Assembly (NCBI GenBank): GCA_949357655.1
Contig: CASHTG010000017.1
Span: 744,001 to 808,000 of the forward strand
Length of the DNA stretch: 64,000 nt
From: Parascedosporium putredinis
Taxonomy: Eukaryota > Ascomycota > Sordariomycetes > Microascales > Microascaceae
Direction of reading: 5' to 3'
Notes under the pieces: generated by a model
What the model saw: only the letters and a program-made list of their open reading frames with translations
Told to the model about the DNA's origin: nothing
Database searches by the model: none
Made by a program: the position numbers and the translations under genes
Part shown: positions 22,751 to 33,099 of the stretch, piece after piece
Layout: every line of letters starts with the position of its first letter
How positions within the stretch are numbered: position 1 is the first letter of the stretch

Positions 22751-25122
22751 ATGAGCTCGGAGTACTCCTACGACGAAGAGGTATGCTAACATTTCCTTTT
22801 CTGTGTCCAGGGCTTTTCCTCTTGCCGCCCTCCCCAAACCCATCACTAACCACCGTGTGCTCGTTTGCTAACATTTGACCGAAATCTAGGGGCAATTCTT
22901 CCCCTTTTTCATTCTCACTTTAACCTCCCTTGTCACCGTCCCTCTAACATGGAGCCTTCTATCTCCATCAAAGGATGCTGGCGCTGCCTCCCAAAGGGGA
23001 AAGCTTCCACCACCTTCGAAGCCAAGCATGGTAACGCCGAAGTTCAGAATCAGCGGACCGCGCAAAGGCGCAAACTGCGGAAAGTAAAGCGGGCCATTTT
23101 TGTCCTTGGCGGATGGGCAGTAATTGGGCTCATGGTCTATCTCATCATAATCACAAAGAGGGTAACCCCCAAGATATGGAACCCTTACGATATCCTTGGA
23201 ATTCCAGACGTACGTTACCCACAGGCCGTCCTTCCATCCCCTGGCCCCCACTCGGCCTCTCCCCCTCCCCCAGGCCTCGAGAAGAAATATGGAACAAACG
23301 GTTGCTAACATTTGCGATAGTCTCTGAGCGAGAAAGAAATCAAATCGAAATACAAGAAGCTCTCCCTCAAATTCCACCCCGACAAACTGAAGCCCGATGC
23401 GTCCAAGAACGAGACGATTGAAAGCCTGAGTGCGAGATATGTCGAGATTACCAAGGCCTACCAAGCTCTCACCGATGAGGAGATCCGCAACAACTACATT
23501 CAGTATGGCCATCCTGACGGAAAGCAGAGCTTTAGCATCGGCATCGCCCTGCCCAAGTTTATTGTCACCGACGGTAACGGCAAATACGTTGTACTTCTAT
23601 ATGCGCTTCTCCTAGGCGTTCTTCTCCCATACTTGGTTGGAAGCTGGTGGTACGGAACGCAGCGAGTGTCCAAGGAGGGTATCCTGATGGAGAGCGCCAA
23701 CAACCTCTTCAGAGAGTACAAGGAAGATCTCGATGATAGCGGTATTGTGACCGCGCTGAGCACGGCTAAGGAATATAAGAAGCTTCTTGGCACGGATAAG
23801 ACAGACAAGGATCTTGCGTCGATTGAGTCCAAGATTGCGGACCTCATCCCCCAAGAAAAGGCTAAGCTTGAAGAGCTTGATGACTCGGTCAGGAGGAAGG
23901 CTCTTGCCTTGCTCTGGGCTTATCTGGGCCGTGTGGATCTTGGCAGCAGCGCGCTCAACCGTGCCAAAATCCAAGTTGGTCCCATTGCTCAAAGCCTCAT
24001 CAAATCCTTCACCACAATCTCTCGCCTACGGCAACACGGCCCCGATCATGGGTTCGTACTTGGCCAACCAGCACATCATTCAGGCCATGATCCCCAAATC
24101 CTCGCCTCTCCTCCAGCTCCCATTCATCACCCCCGAGATCATCAAGGCGGTAGACGGTGACAGCAAGGTACACGTTACCGTGCAGCAGTTTATGGATCTC
24201 TCCGATAGCCAACGCCGCCAGCTTGTTGTGGGCAAAGACCTCCTTACCGAAGAGCAGTACGCGACAGTGATCGCTGTCGCACGCGAAATGCCCTACCTCC
24301 GGGTTGCCAAGGCTTTTTCAAGGTGCCCGGTGAACGTTTCATCACGCCGTCCTCCCTTGTCAGCTTCGTTGTCAAGGGACGCATCATCCCTCCTGGTAGC
24401 GAAAAGATTCCTCAGGTCAACTCCCTTGATCTCGAGGATGTTGACCCAGCCGAAGACGACTTGGAAGCCATCACCGGGCGTAAGAAGAAGGTCAAGGGTG
24501 CGGACGGAAAGTGGACCGCGGTAGAAGAGAAGAAGGTGAACCCTACTCTGGCGACAGCACCCTATTTTGCGCGCGACCATTCTCCGAATTGGCACGTCTT
24601 CTTGACGGATGCCAAGTCGGGCAAGATTGCGGTACCACCGTTCCTATTTTCTCAGTTTGACGAACCTATCTTCGATGCCTCGGGCAAGCCCACGTTCAAT
24701 ATGCAGACCTTTAAGGCGCAATTCGCCGCGCCTCCTCAGCCAGGCCATTATACCTTTGCTATGCAACTGATCTGCGATAGCTATGTTGGCCTCGACACTA
24801 AGATGGAGGTGACGCTTGTCGTAGAGGATGCAAGCAAGGCGGTAGATATGGTAGCGGAAGACGAGATTAGCGAGCCGGAAGAAGGTATGCTCCCATCAGC
24901 CCCCCACTTTTTTCTTTCCTCTTCTTTTTTGCATGTCTTGAAGATTGAGCACTAACGATCTATGCAGATTCTCTCGCTGGTCAGATGAGCGCCCTCAGGG
25001 GCGACCCTGTCGCTAGCGGCAAGGTGAAGCGAGCTGAGGACTCGGACGATGAGAGTGGCACAGACGACGAAGAAGAGGATGACACGAGTGACACGAATAC
25101 CGACACGGAAGATGAGTCATAA
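22751..25122 (+). CDS. sec63: ER protein-translocation subunit Sec63
   Basis: Exons 22751-22780, 22890-23209, 23321-24884 and 24968-25122, about 690 aa. Sec63 is an ER membrane J-protein that recruits the lumenal Hsp70 BiP/Kar2 to the Sec61 translocon for post-translational import. Features in order: MSSEYSYDEE start; a transmembrane helix (FFPFFILTLTSLVTVPL); a second helix (WAVIGLMVYLII); a J domain with HPD at about residues 136-138 preceded by KYKKLSLKF; a third helix (YALLLGVLLPYLVGSWWYGT); the Brl-type region (LYGNTAPIMGSYLA-like, QLPFITPEIIKAV, PPQPGHYTFAMQLICDSYVG); and a highly acidic C-tail. Breaks: G2 23054-23055 (one base), a (TC)n tract 24018-24023 (two bases) and T5 24314-24318 (one base). 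The first exon is only 10 codons. Confidence 0.95.
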
Positions 25123-28117
25123 GGGTCGTATATAAATGTCGACCTAGACAGGTGTAGGTGGCGGTGAAAAGCGAGGTGGAAATTTCCTACAATATTCATC
25201 GACAGATTGGTGGGGTATATGGCATGTGTATCAGCGTTCGATTCCAATGTGCTCGTCGGCAAAAGGCGGGGACAGCTTCTTGTAGTAGTAGTCTCATCGT
25301 TTCCTTTCTTTTTCTTTCCCTTGAGCTATTTTCCTTCTCCCACTTGTCCCTTTATGCCCCCCTCCACCCCTCTTCTTTCTTTTCTATCTTTCCTCCCTTT
25401 AGGCCAAGGAGAGAAAGATCCCAAACATGTGGCTGGGGCACGAGGTCTGGCGTTTCCGGTTAATAGAGTTTTCTTGCTGAGAATGCCGTCACGGTCTGAG
25501 CGCATGAACGAGAGTGCTAAACTATGCATCGAGAGACCTGTTGGCCCCGGTTACCCGCGACTTAGGGCCGAGTGGGAGATAATCAAGGGTCGTATCATCT
25601 ACGGAAGGGCTCGCGGTTAGAGCATGGTGTCACACACGCGCACTCGCTCTTCTTCGTGAGTGTTAGGCAGGCATTATCTGCTATCAAGTAGGAGGGACGA
25701 TCCAGTCTACATCAGTTAAAACCTCGGATTCCCTTGCGAAGGGCTGGCCGCCAAAGTTATAGGAAGACGGTGGTGGATACCAGTTGATCCACGATCGCGA
25801 CATGCCCATCTCTTTCTTCACGCCAAGCCCAATGTCAATGACCTCGACCACGCTCCCCCAACCCTCGACGAGGGGTCAATACGCTGATACATTGAGTCAC
25901 CCAGCTCACCACGCACCGGATTCAACCGCACCGCAGCCCCCGTCCGTTCATGTCGCGATGGCTTGAAGAGACTTGATGTTAGCGGGGCAGAAGCTCCAAT
26001 GAGCCTACGCGGAGGCTAGAGGAAGGGCGTAAGGAAATTCACAGGCTCCTAAACCGATAGTAGAAGAAGTCGTTGTCCAAAATGGCCAGAAAATCTACCG
26101 TCAAGCCAGCAAGGAGTAGAGGGCGAGTCGTCCCGAGGCTTCTAGCACGGAAACCATGGCTCGGTGGCCGAGGGAGGCACAATCGAATCTTGAGCCTCAT
26201 TATCTAATCTAGGTTGAGGGTGAGGAAAGCATGGATTGAATAGCATAGACTAAATCCCAACATTTCTTAACTTGGAATTTGTTTTTCTTTTGCTCTTCTT
26301 CGTCGGATCTACAGGGGGGGCGCTCTCTTCCTTTCTCTCTTTCACATGTGATCCGCGCCATTTGTAGTGTCCACAACTCCATCCTTTCTGATTCCTGTAT
26401 TGTGTCTTGTGCATTTCTATGAGAGGTGGTTCCCTCTAAATAGACGGATAAAGAACCCGAGAAGTACGAGCTATGAGGAAAGTCAGATTAGCGTTGGACC
26501 TGATTGAGGTTTCTTTGTCGATATATCGCTTCATGGTTTCCCTGGAGTTTCCGGAGAACAGCGCAAGGTTCGATAGAATATTTAGTGTGACTTTCAGGGC
26601 TCCCAAGGCCGACGCCGGCGACATCGAGCGTGCGCCATCGATTTAACTAGTACATGTGCTCTAGGGCTGGATCGCTCCATTCGAGAAATATCAAAGTTTA
26701 CTTGCACGACATAATCAAGTAATACTCGATCAAGTAAAATACTCGAAGCTCCATAAAAATTGAGTCCGTTCAAGGTGGGATTCATCCATTCATGTTCACG
26801 ACGAACCCACCCAAAAACGATTTGATGGGCTAGTCTAGTCCAAGGTACATTTAAATGTTGATTAATTCAATGATTGATCCCAGCAATCGCCTTTGGGCGA
26901 ATGGATCCATCCTGCAGGCCTGGTCGCATGTCTGTCCCAACAGAAAAAAATTGCGCAGATCTATTCAATCCTCGGGCGGCTGATGCAGCACAGCACCAGG
27001 CCTGGGCCTTCTCGAGGTGATTAGATGTTGAATGTGTGCCTGTCATTGTGGACGGATTCTTCAAGTGTCTTTCGATCAAATGGATCAGCCAATTTTTTGT
27101 GTAGGGCCCAGCCACCTAGCCGTTCTCCTGAACTCCATCGAGGGTAAACCACATATAAATGATTGTGAATGGAATGGCGATGAATCCATAAATCGATTCC
27201 GAAATGGGCTAAAATCTTGGATTCAATATTATGTGGCCTCAAGTCCATCTGATCAATCCATGTGCTCCTAGAATCCCCAGCCGTCGATACATCCACAATA
27301 ACAATTCATTCCGCCGTTGAATCCATGGCCTGGCCCACCCTCCATCCACCTTCTTTCTGCTCCCTTGATCACAAGCCTCAGGCCTCGGCTCCAGCAAGAC
27401 TAACTCTTCACGTCTTGGAGAGAAAGTCAATTTCCCACTTCCACCCCGGCCACCCGCCTCAGTCTTTTTAATTCCCGTCACGTTCCTGGGACCCTGAAAG
27501 CGTACTAGCCTTCCTCCGCCTTCAAGTGCGTGCTGCTATTACTATTCTTTGTTACCGTTGACCCACGCATTCGCTTTGCGTCTGGAGCTTTGTGACCAGA
27601 CGCTCAGCAGTTTTCAGCAGTTTCCAAGTACATCATCGCCCGGGCTCCTGCTCAACCAATAAACGGCCGTGCTGCATACAAAACCTGCCACCACCTTGGT
27701 CACCGACCGCTATCACCACCTCCATCATCACCATTACCTGCTGAACCTCACTAAAACCTTCACAAGGGTCTCGCACAGGCGGGGCGTCGGTTTCTATTTC
27801 CTTGCATGTGCTTTCTCATCATCTTCGTTCCCACTACCATTCCTCATATCCATTCCTATCTTCTCGCGCCGTGAGCAAGGGAGACATCAAAGAAATTGAG
27901 GAATTAGAACAAAGAAGAAAAAGGCCTTCCCACTGGTCTTCCACGCTTGAATATTTCGCCAAAACCCTCGGCCTTCTTTAACCACAAAACGGCCTGTGCA
28001 TCTCACTTCCTGCACTCTTCTTATACCATTCTTGTTAAACCTTCTCTTTTCCTCACCCTTGGACGGATCCTGTAGGCGCACACACGTCACATCCACACCA
28101 ACCGCACGCCCTCGAAA
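25123..28117. other. Intergenic between SEC63 and the acyltransferase gene
   Basis: About 3 kb. It includes the SEC63 3' flank, an AT-rich middle with many GATCCA-type words (26.6-27.3 kb), and a C/T-rich leader before the acyltransferase start. No gene, tRNA or repeat family is recognised. Confidence 0.5.
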
Positions 28118-29035
28118 ATGTGGGATCGCCTCATCTCTTGGACAGTCAACTTTTGGCTCGGCTCCACCGCACTCGTCGTCTTTTTGTACCTCGTGTCGTT
28201 TGCCGTGCCAAAAGCGAGCTTCTTCGCGCGGTCTTTAGCCTCCTACCTCTCCCTGTTGGTTGCGTCGAGCTATGGCGTCGTCGTGTCCTTTCTTTCCGCC
28301 TCCTCGGCCTCGCGGGCAGCGCCCAGTGGGCCGTCGGTCGCATGCTCAAGTTCCTCATGTACTGGACCACAGGCGTCGTCTTCGTGACCGTCGATCCTCA
28401 TGGGATCCTGAACAGCGTGCGTCCGGCCGTGCTCGTGGGCAACCACCAGACGGAGCTCGACGTCTTGATGCTCGGGTCCATCTTCCCCGCAACTGCACAG
28501 TCACGGCGAAAGCTTCGCTCAAGAAGATCCCCTTCCTTGGCTGGTTCATGACTCTGAGCAACAGCATCTTTATTGATCGAGGAAATGCAAAGGACGCGAG
28601 GCAAGCTCTAAAGGGCGCAGGAGAGGAGATTGCTCGAAGGAACCAGAGTGTCTATGTCTTCCCCGAGGGCACCCGAAGCTATAGCGACGAGCCCATTCTC
28701 ATGCCCTTCAAGAAGGGTGCTTTCCACCTCGCCATCGAGGCGGGCGCTCCCATTGTGCCCTGCGTTGTCGCCAACTACAGCCACGTCTTCAACATCAAGG
28801 CCCGAGTATTCAACTCCGGCACCATTCCCGTTAAAGGTAACCGTGGGCCTCCCCTCCTTCTAACTATCCAGTGCACTGACAGCAAACTACGCATGCAGTC
28901 TTGGCTCCTATTCCGACTAAGGGGCTTACTTCTGCTGATGTCGACAAGCTCATGAGTGAAACCCGCGAGAAGATGCTCCAGGAGCTCATTACTCTCACCG
29001 CCGAGGCTCGGGGTACCGTTCCTGCTTCTAAATGA
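28118..29035 (+). CDS. slc1: 1-acyl-sn-glycerol-3-phosphate acyltransferase (LPAAT, Slc1-type)
   Basis: Exons 28118-28836 and 28899-29035, about 285 aa. It acylates lysophosphatidate to phosphatidate, the second acylation of glycerolipid synthesis, at the ER. An N-terminal hydrophobic segment (STALVVFLYLVSFAV) and a further hydrophobic region precede the catalytic NHQTELD (NHX4D) motif at about residue 109. Then come the KIPFLGWF and FIDRGNAKDA blocks, FPEGTRS near residue 183, and GAPIVPCVVANY, which is the PlsC order of motifs I-IV. Two breaks, T3 28293-28295 and C4 28485-28488, each need one base. The second lies just after the NHX4D motif. The intron is 62 nt with GTAACC...CAG. The corrected length is a multiple of three. 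It converges with ATP16. Confidence 0.94.
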
Positions 29036-30137
29036 AGGAGCTGTAGGGAGTCGACCTCTTGATCTAGGCAGGGTCGCTTGCCGCTTCAACTTTATGAGTT
29101 CAATATTACTTCTTTCAGGTGATCTCTAAGTCTAAGTAGGCAGGTTTACTATTCAAGACAACCTAGTCTTGGCTCAGTGGATCTGCTTGAGAGAACATGC
29201 TAGGAAGGTGGTAAAACGGATCCCCAGTCACCCTTGCCCCTCATGTCGCTCTCCCGTCCTATCTAGCTCCCGTCCTCCCCCTTTTCCTATCTTTGGACCC
29301 CTTCGCGGCTGCACCAAACCCCCAAAAATTACCCCTTCGCGGAGCTGTATGACCTTATGGCATATTATTCTCATACCGTATCCGCTCATCCTCCTCCCTT
29401 TCCGTACTCCGGCCCCCGTATTCCCCATATATTGATGCACCACTCCTTCCCCCAACCGCCACCTTGCAACTGGTTCCTTATTCGGGGCCGCTCTTTGGAA
29501 TTGGGGTTCTTCATTGTCCTTTTCTGTCTCTGGTTTAGTTCGTGGTGTAGGTGTCATTTTACAGCTCTAGAAATGGCTAGAGTGACATATAGATCAAGGG
29601 GTGCACGGCGCTGTCGTCATTGTCTAGACCTAGAGTGTTCTCTTCGTGCCACCTCCCTCGGCGGTGTGGCGTTATCGGCATGGGAACAGCACTTGCTATG
29701 AATTCAACGTTTTCTTGGTTCCAATCTTTCCTCTAACCCCAATTCTTCAATGAGGCTCCCCTAGTTTGTCTCGAGCTCGTATTCTTCGTAACCAATGAAT
29801 GCGTATGTGAGGCGGAGAACTGGCCTTGTTGTACTAAGATGTTTGCCATGCCTACACAACCTATACTATACGTGTACTGACATTGAGTGAGGGTAAGGCG
29901 GAAAGGTTCAATTCAGGATTTGAGTCAAGTGGAATTACGGGGTAGGATGTGTGAGTTCTGGCAAGCTGACGGGTTACATGGTAGGCCAAGCCTGGCAGCG
30001 GGTATATATTGTGTATATATATCTCTTCGCTTATCTGAATTCAAGTATATTCGGATGCTAGGGAAAGAAGGAGAAAACTTCGTAGATGTACAGTGCCTTA
30101 TTTCTCTATTACCCCCACCTCAAGTTTACACACACGC
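29036..30137. other. Intergenic between convergent acyltransferase gene and ATP16
   Basis: 3' flanking DNA of both genes, C-rich then AT-rich. No coding sequence is supported. Confidence 0.55.
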
Positions 30138-31064
30138 CTATTTCAGGGCAGCCTGAATACCCTCGAGGACCTAGATGAAGAATATTAGCCTTGATGTTGG
30201 GTATTGTGGTGCTACGCTGAGCGATAAGGGCACGTACCTCGAGCTCAATCTTAGCCTCGGCAATCTCCTGTGCGCTTCCGCTGCCGTTGGCAATCTTCTG
30301 GGTCTCGGAAATCTGGGCACGAACGGCCTCCGCGCTGAAGTCCTCGATGGGGTGGGCCTCAACGGCGTTGATGCTGAGAACGGAGTTGGGCTGAACGACG
30401 GCAAATCCACCGGAAACTAGAGTAGGTATGCAAATGTTAGAATTGGCGCCTTTTCTTTTCTTTCAGAGAGTGAGGGAGAGAGACGACGGCTGTCTTGCGC
30501 CGCGGTCGGGGTGGGTTCAAAGAGAAGAAAAAGGGTCGTCGCATACGGAAGAACTGCTTGCTGCTGCCACCCTCCTCGAAAATCTCAACAAGGCCGGCCT
30601 TGAGCTGCTCGATGACGGGAACGTGGCTCGCGAGGATACCCATATCACCAGATTCCGCGGGAATGTTGACCTGGACAACCTCCTGGGAGTTGTAGAGGGA
30701 CTAGAAGATGAATTGCGGCAATTAGATCTGACCAACATGTCCACCAAAGTATCAACCGGCAACGAAAAAAAAAACCGCGCCAAATCCTCGACGATTCCGC
30801 TCCGCTGTAATCAATCGCAAACTACATCAATTGGACTATTATCGTACCTGGTGAGGGAGCGAAAGGCTGAGCTTGATCTATAACGATGACCAGTTAGAAA
30901 AAAACCTATCCAGCCGAGGGATTGCGGTGCACCAGGGGTCCCGGTTTCGAGGGGATTCTTGCCTTGTCGGAGACAGCCTCGGCATAAGTCCTCCTTTGGA
31001 CGGGGACTCGGAGGGCAGCAGGGCGAGCCCTGAGAGCTGCGCGGGCAAAGCGGAAGGAGTTCAT
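30138..31064 (-). CDS. atp16: Mitochondrial F1-ATP synthase delta subunit (Atp16)
   Basis: Five exons: 31064-30963, 30877-30848, 30700-30547, 30416-30238 and 30170-30138, an intact 165-aa protein of normal length. It is part of the central stalk of the mitochondrial F1Fo ATP synthase, equivalent to bacterial epsilon. The N-terminus MNSFRFARAALRARPAALRV is basic and fits a presequence cleaved before TYAEA. Family blocks are KLSLSLPHQ, VNIPAESGDMGILASHVPVIEQLKAGLVE and SGGFAVVQPNSVLSINAVEA, with two C-terminal helices. Intron 1 begins with GC (AAG|GCAAGA) and ends TATAG; the other three are GT-AG. Exon 2 is only 30 nt. There is no frame break, so this gene shows that the local sequence can be right. 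Confidence 0.95.
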
Positions 31065-32625
31065 GGCGAGCTGATGGGGGTGAATTGATTGATTGACAAC
31101 GTCTGGCTTGAGCAGCTTCTATCTCCACGATTGTTGATCGGTCGTAGTGTCGGCAACAATTTGAGGTTTGGAGAGTTCCGAATGCGGATTAGCTAATATG
31201 TGTCACGTGTGGAGGACTGATTCCTGAGTCAGCATCTCTTCAAGAATGTTCATCTATCCTAGGTATGCACTTGTCGAGTTTTATATTACATAACCAACAG
31301 AACCGGAGGTCTTGCCACAGCTCACGATTTTTACAGTTGCATCAGAATTTAAAGCTACGTTTGCCAAGGCGGATGGTAAGCTTGATGAGATCGCCAAGGG
31401 AAGGTGGTGCAGCGCCCAAGGCTCTGACATGATAACCTCTCAAATCTGAGGCATAGGAACGGTGTTTCTCGACTTTTCTTTATTGTTCACTGCCAATGAC
31501 TTCATAGGCTTTCGTTGCTCTATGCGTAAACATCTCTGGCTGGATGCAGGAATGGCGGTGACTGTCATAAGAAGACAAGAGTCTTGACGAGGGGGCCTTT
31601 CAACTGTTGGTGCCGGCCTATTCCCGCCCTTCCTCCTCTTTGCCTCGCAGACGGCGATGGGTAGCGGCGGATATGGCAACGACAAATAGGGTCTCTTTGA
31701 CCCTAGGCGCACTGCTGCTCCGGCGTGCTCCCACTTGGATCTCGCTCTTGCGCGTTAGCCAGAGGGGATCAGCATGAAGCATGGCCGACTCAGATAGGCA
31801 TGGCGCTGAGCATGTGAAACGGAGGTATATTATTGGTGTGTCTTACGGCAAAAGCTAGGAGGAGGCCATACTTGTACTTTGGTAGGGACCAAAGGAGCGA
31901 CGGAAAAGAAAAACAAGAAGGAGGATGCACTCTGTGCCGTATCCGAAACCTTACCTCTCCCAGCAGTCGAAATGACTGCATGAAGTAGGGCCGCCACATC
32001 CAATATGCGTCGGAGACTGTGCATGTGTGCGGCCAGCGTGGTCCATGACATTGAAGCGTTCGTCTCCGCTGCATGATAACTGGTAGTTTTGGCTTGAGAT
32101 GCGCCGCCATATGCGCGGGGTGGAGACGGAGCCAACCAAAATCCATCATGTTTTTTCAGTGGCCGTCCCTTCACTAGCGTTGCGTGGCGACCATGGGGAA
32201 AGCTCAAATCGTCGAGGCCGCTTTCCGAGATGTCTCAGCCGATGGGTGCTCACCAACACCGAATGGAGTTGCACGCAAGTGCTACCCCGCACAAAGATGG
32301 TCTTGATTTCCACACCATATGGAAAGCCTTGAGCTTGAGTGGAGGCGGGATATCAAGCCACCCATTCGAACGATGTTGCATTCATTTTTACCCCTTGCAC
32401 AACAGGAGAACCGGAATGCACCCGCTCTGAGGTCTCAAGAAGCCTCGTATCTGATCTGTTCATGCTCGGACGGCTGCCTTTCTATCCAATCTCATCGCGC
32501 CCTTTCTCGGATTTGCTGAAGGAAGAAACGAGGAGTGAGAGTGTTGGAGCAGCATCGCTGGCACGCTCGTAGTACTTCTTAGGAGAGTAAACGCTGATCC
32601 ATCGGAGCACCTGTGCCCATGTGGC
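31065..32625. other. Intergenic upstream of ATP16
   Basis: About 1.6 kb with the ATP16 promoter at its left end. Small frames near 31.4-32.2 kb on the minus strand have no recognisable features, and I do not call them. Confidence 0.5.
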
Positions 32626-33099
32626 TCAGGGCTCCTCGGCGATCAGGCGGAGGGGAGCCAGAAGGTCAAAAGGATGGAGGGGAGGATCTCTTGTCGCGTC
32701 TGGCGCAGAGGTTTGAGTGGGGGTGACAACCAGTTGCATCGGGCTTGAAGGAGGGGAAGGGTCTGGTGACGTGGAGCGGATTCCTTGCTCTGGGACAAAT
32801 TCACGCATTGAAACAAAGGGTTCTCTCGTGCAACTTGGTCGATCAGCCATTATTTTATGCACCTTTTTCACTTCCGCTCCGAGCGCACTCTCGGCATGTT
32901 CAAGTACACGTTGTTTATTCCTTTCGAGATCTAGAGTCGGGACTTTGTCATGACGAAAGAGTGCAGCCAAGAGCTGGGCGCGTGCGATGACGCGGTGCAC
33001 AGTCTTAGATGGTGGAGGGTCCACACCACAGGCTAGAAGAGCCGTGGAAATGAGATGAGAACAAGGGGGAAATGGGTTGTTTCGGGACGCGGGCATCAT
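32626..33099 (-). CDS. Candidate hypothetical protein (157 aa), unrecognised
   Basis: An uninterrupted 157-codon frame from the ATG pair at 33099-33094 (MMPASRNNPFPP) to TGA 32626. The first two thirds look like a folded helical protein: an alternating hydrophobic segment (HLISTALLACGVDPPPSKTVHRVIARAQLLAALF) then a charged helix (DLERNKQRVLEHAESALGAEVKKVHKIM). The rest is Pro/Ser/Thr-rich. No signal peptide or membrane segment is seen. I do not recognise the family and it has no close neighbour to suggest a role. It could be a chance frame. The helical pattern and absence of breaks favour a real gene, perhaps with further exons that I cannot place. Confidence 0.4.
   Translation of the reverse strand: MMPASRNNPFPPCSHLISTALLACGVDPPPSKTVHRVIARAQLLAALFRHDKVPTLDLERNKQRVLEHAESALGAEVKKVHKIMADRPSCTREPFVSMREFVPEQGIRSTSPDPSPPSSPMQLVVTPTQTSAPDATRDPPLHPFDLLAPLRLIAEEP

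Noticed and set aside
31440..32207. Small minus-strand frames between ATP16 and the candidate orphan
   Set aside because: They overlap each other in different frames and show no protein-like pattern.
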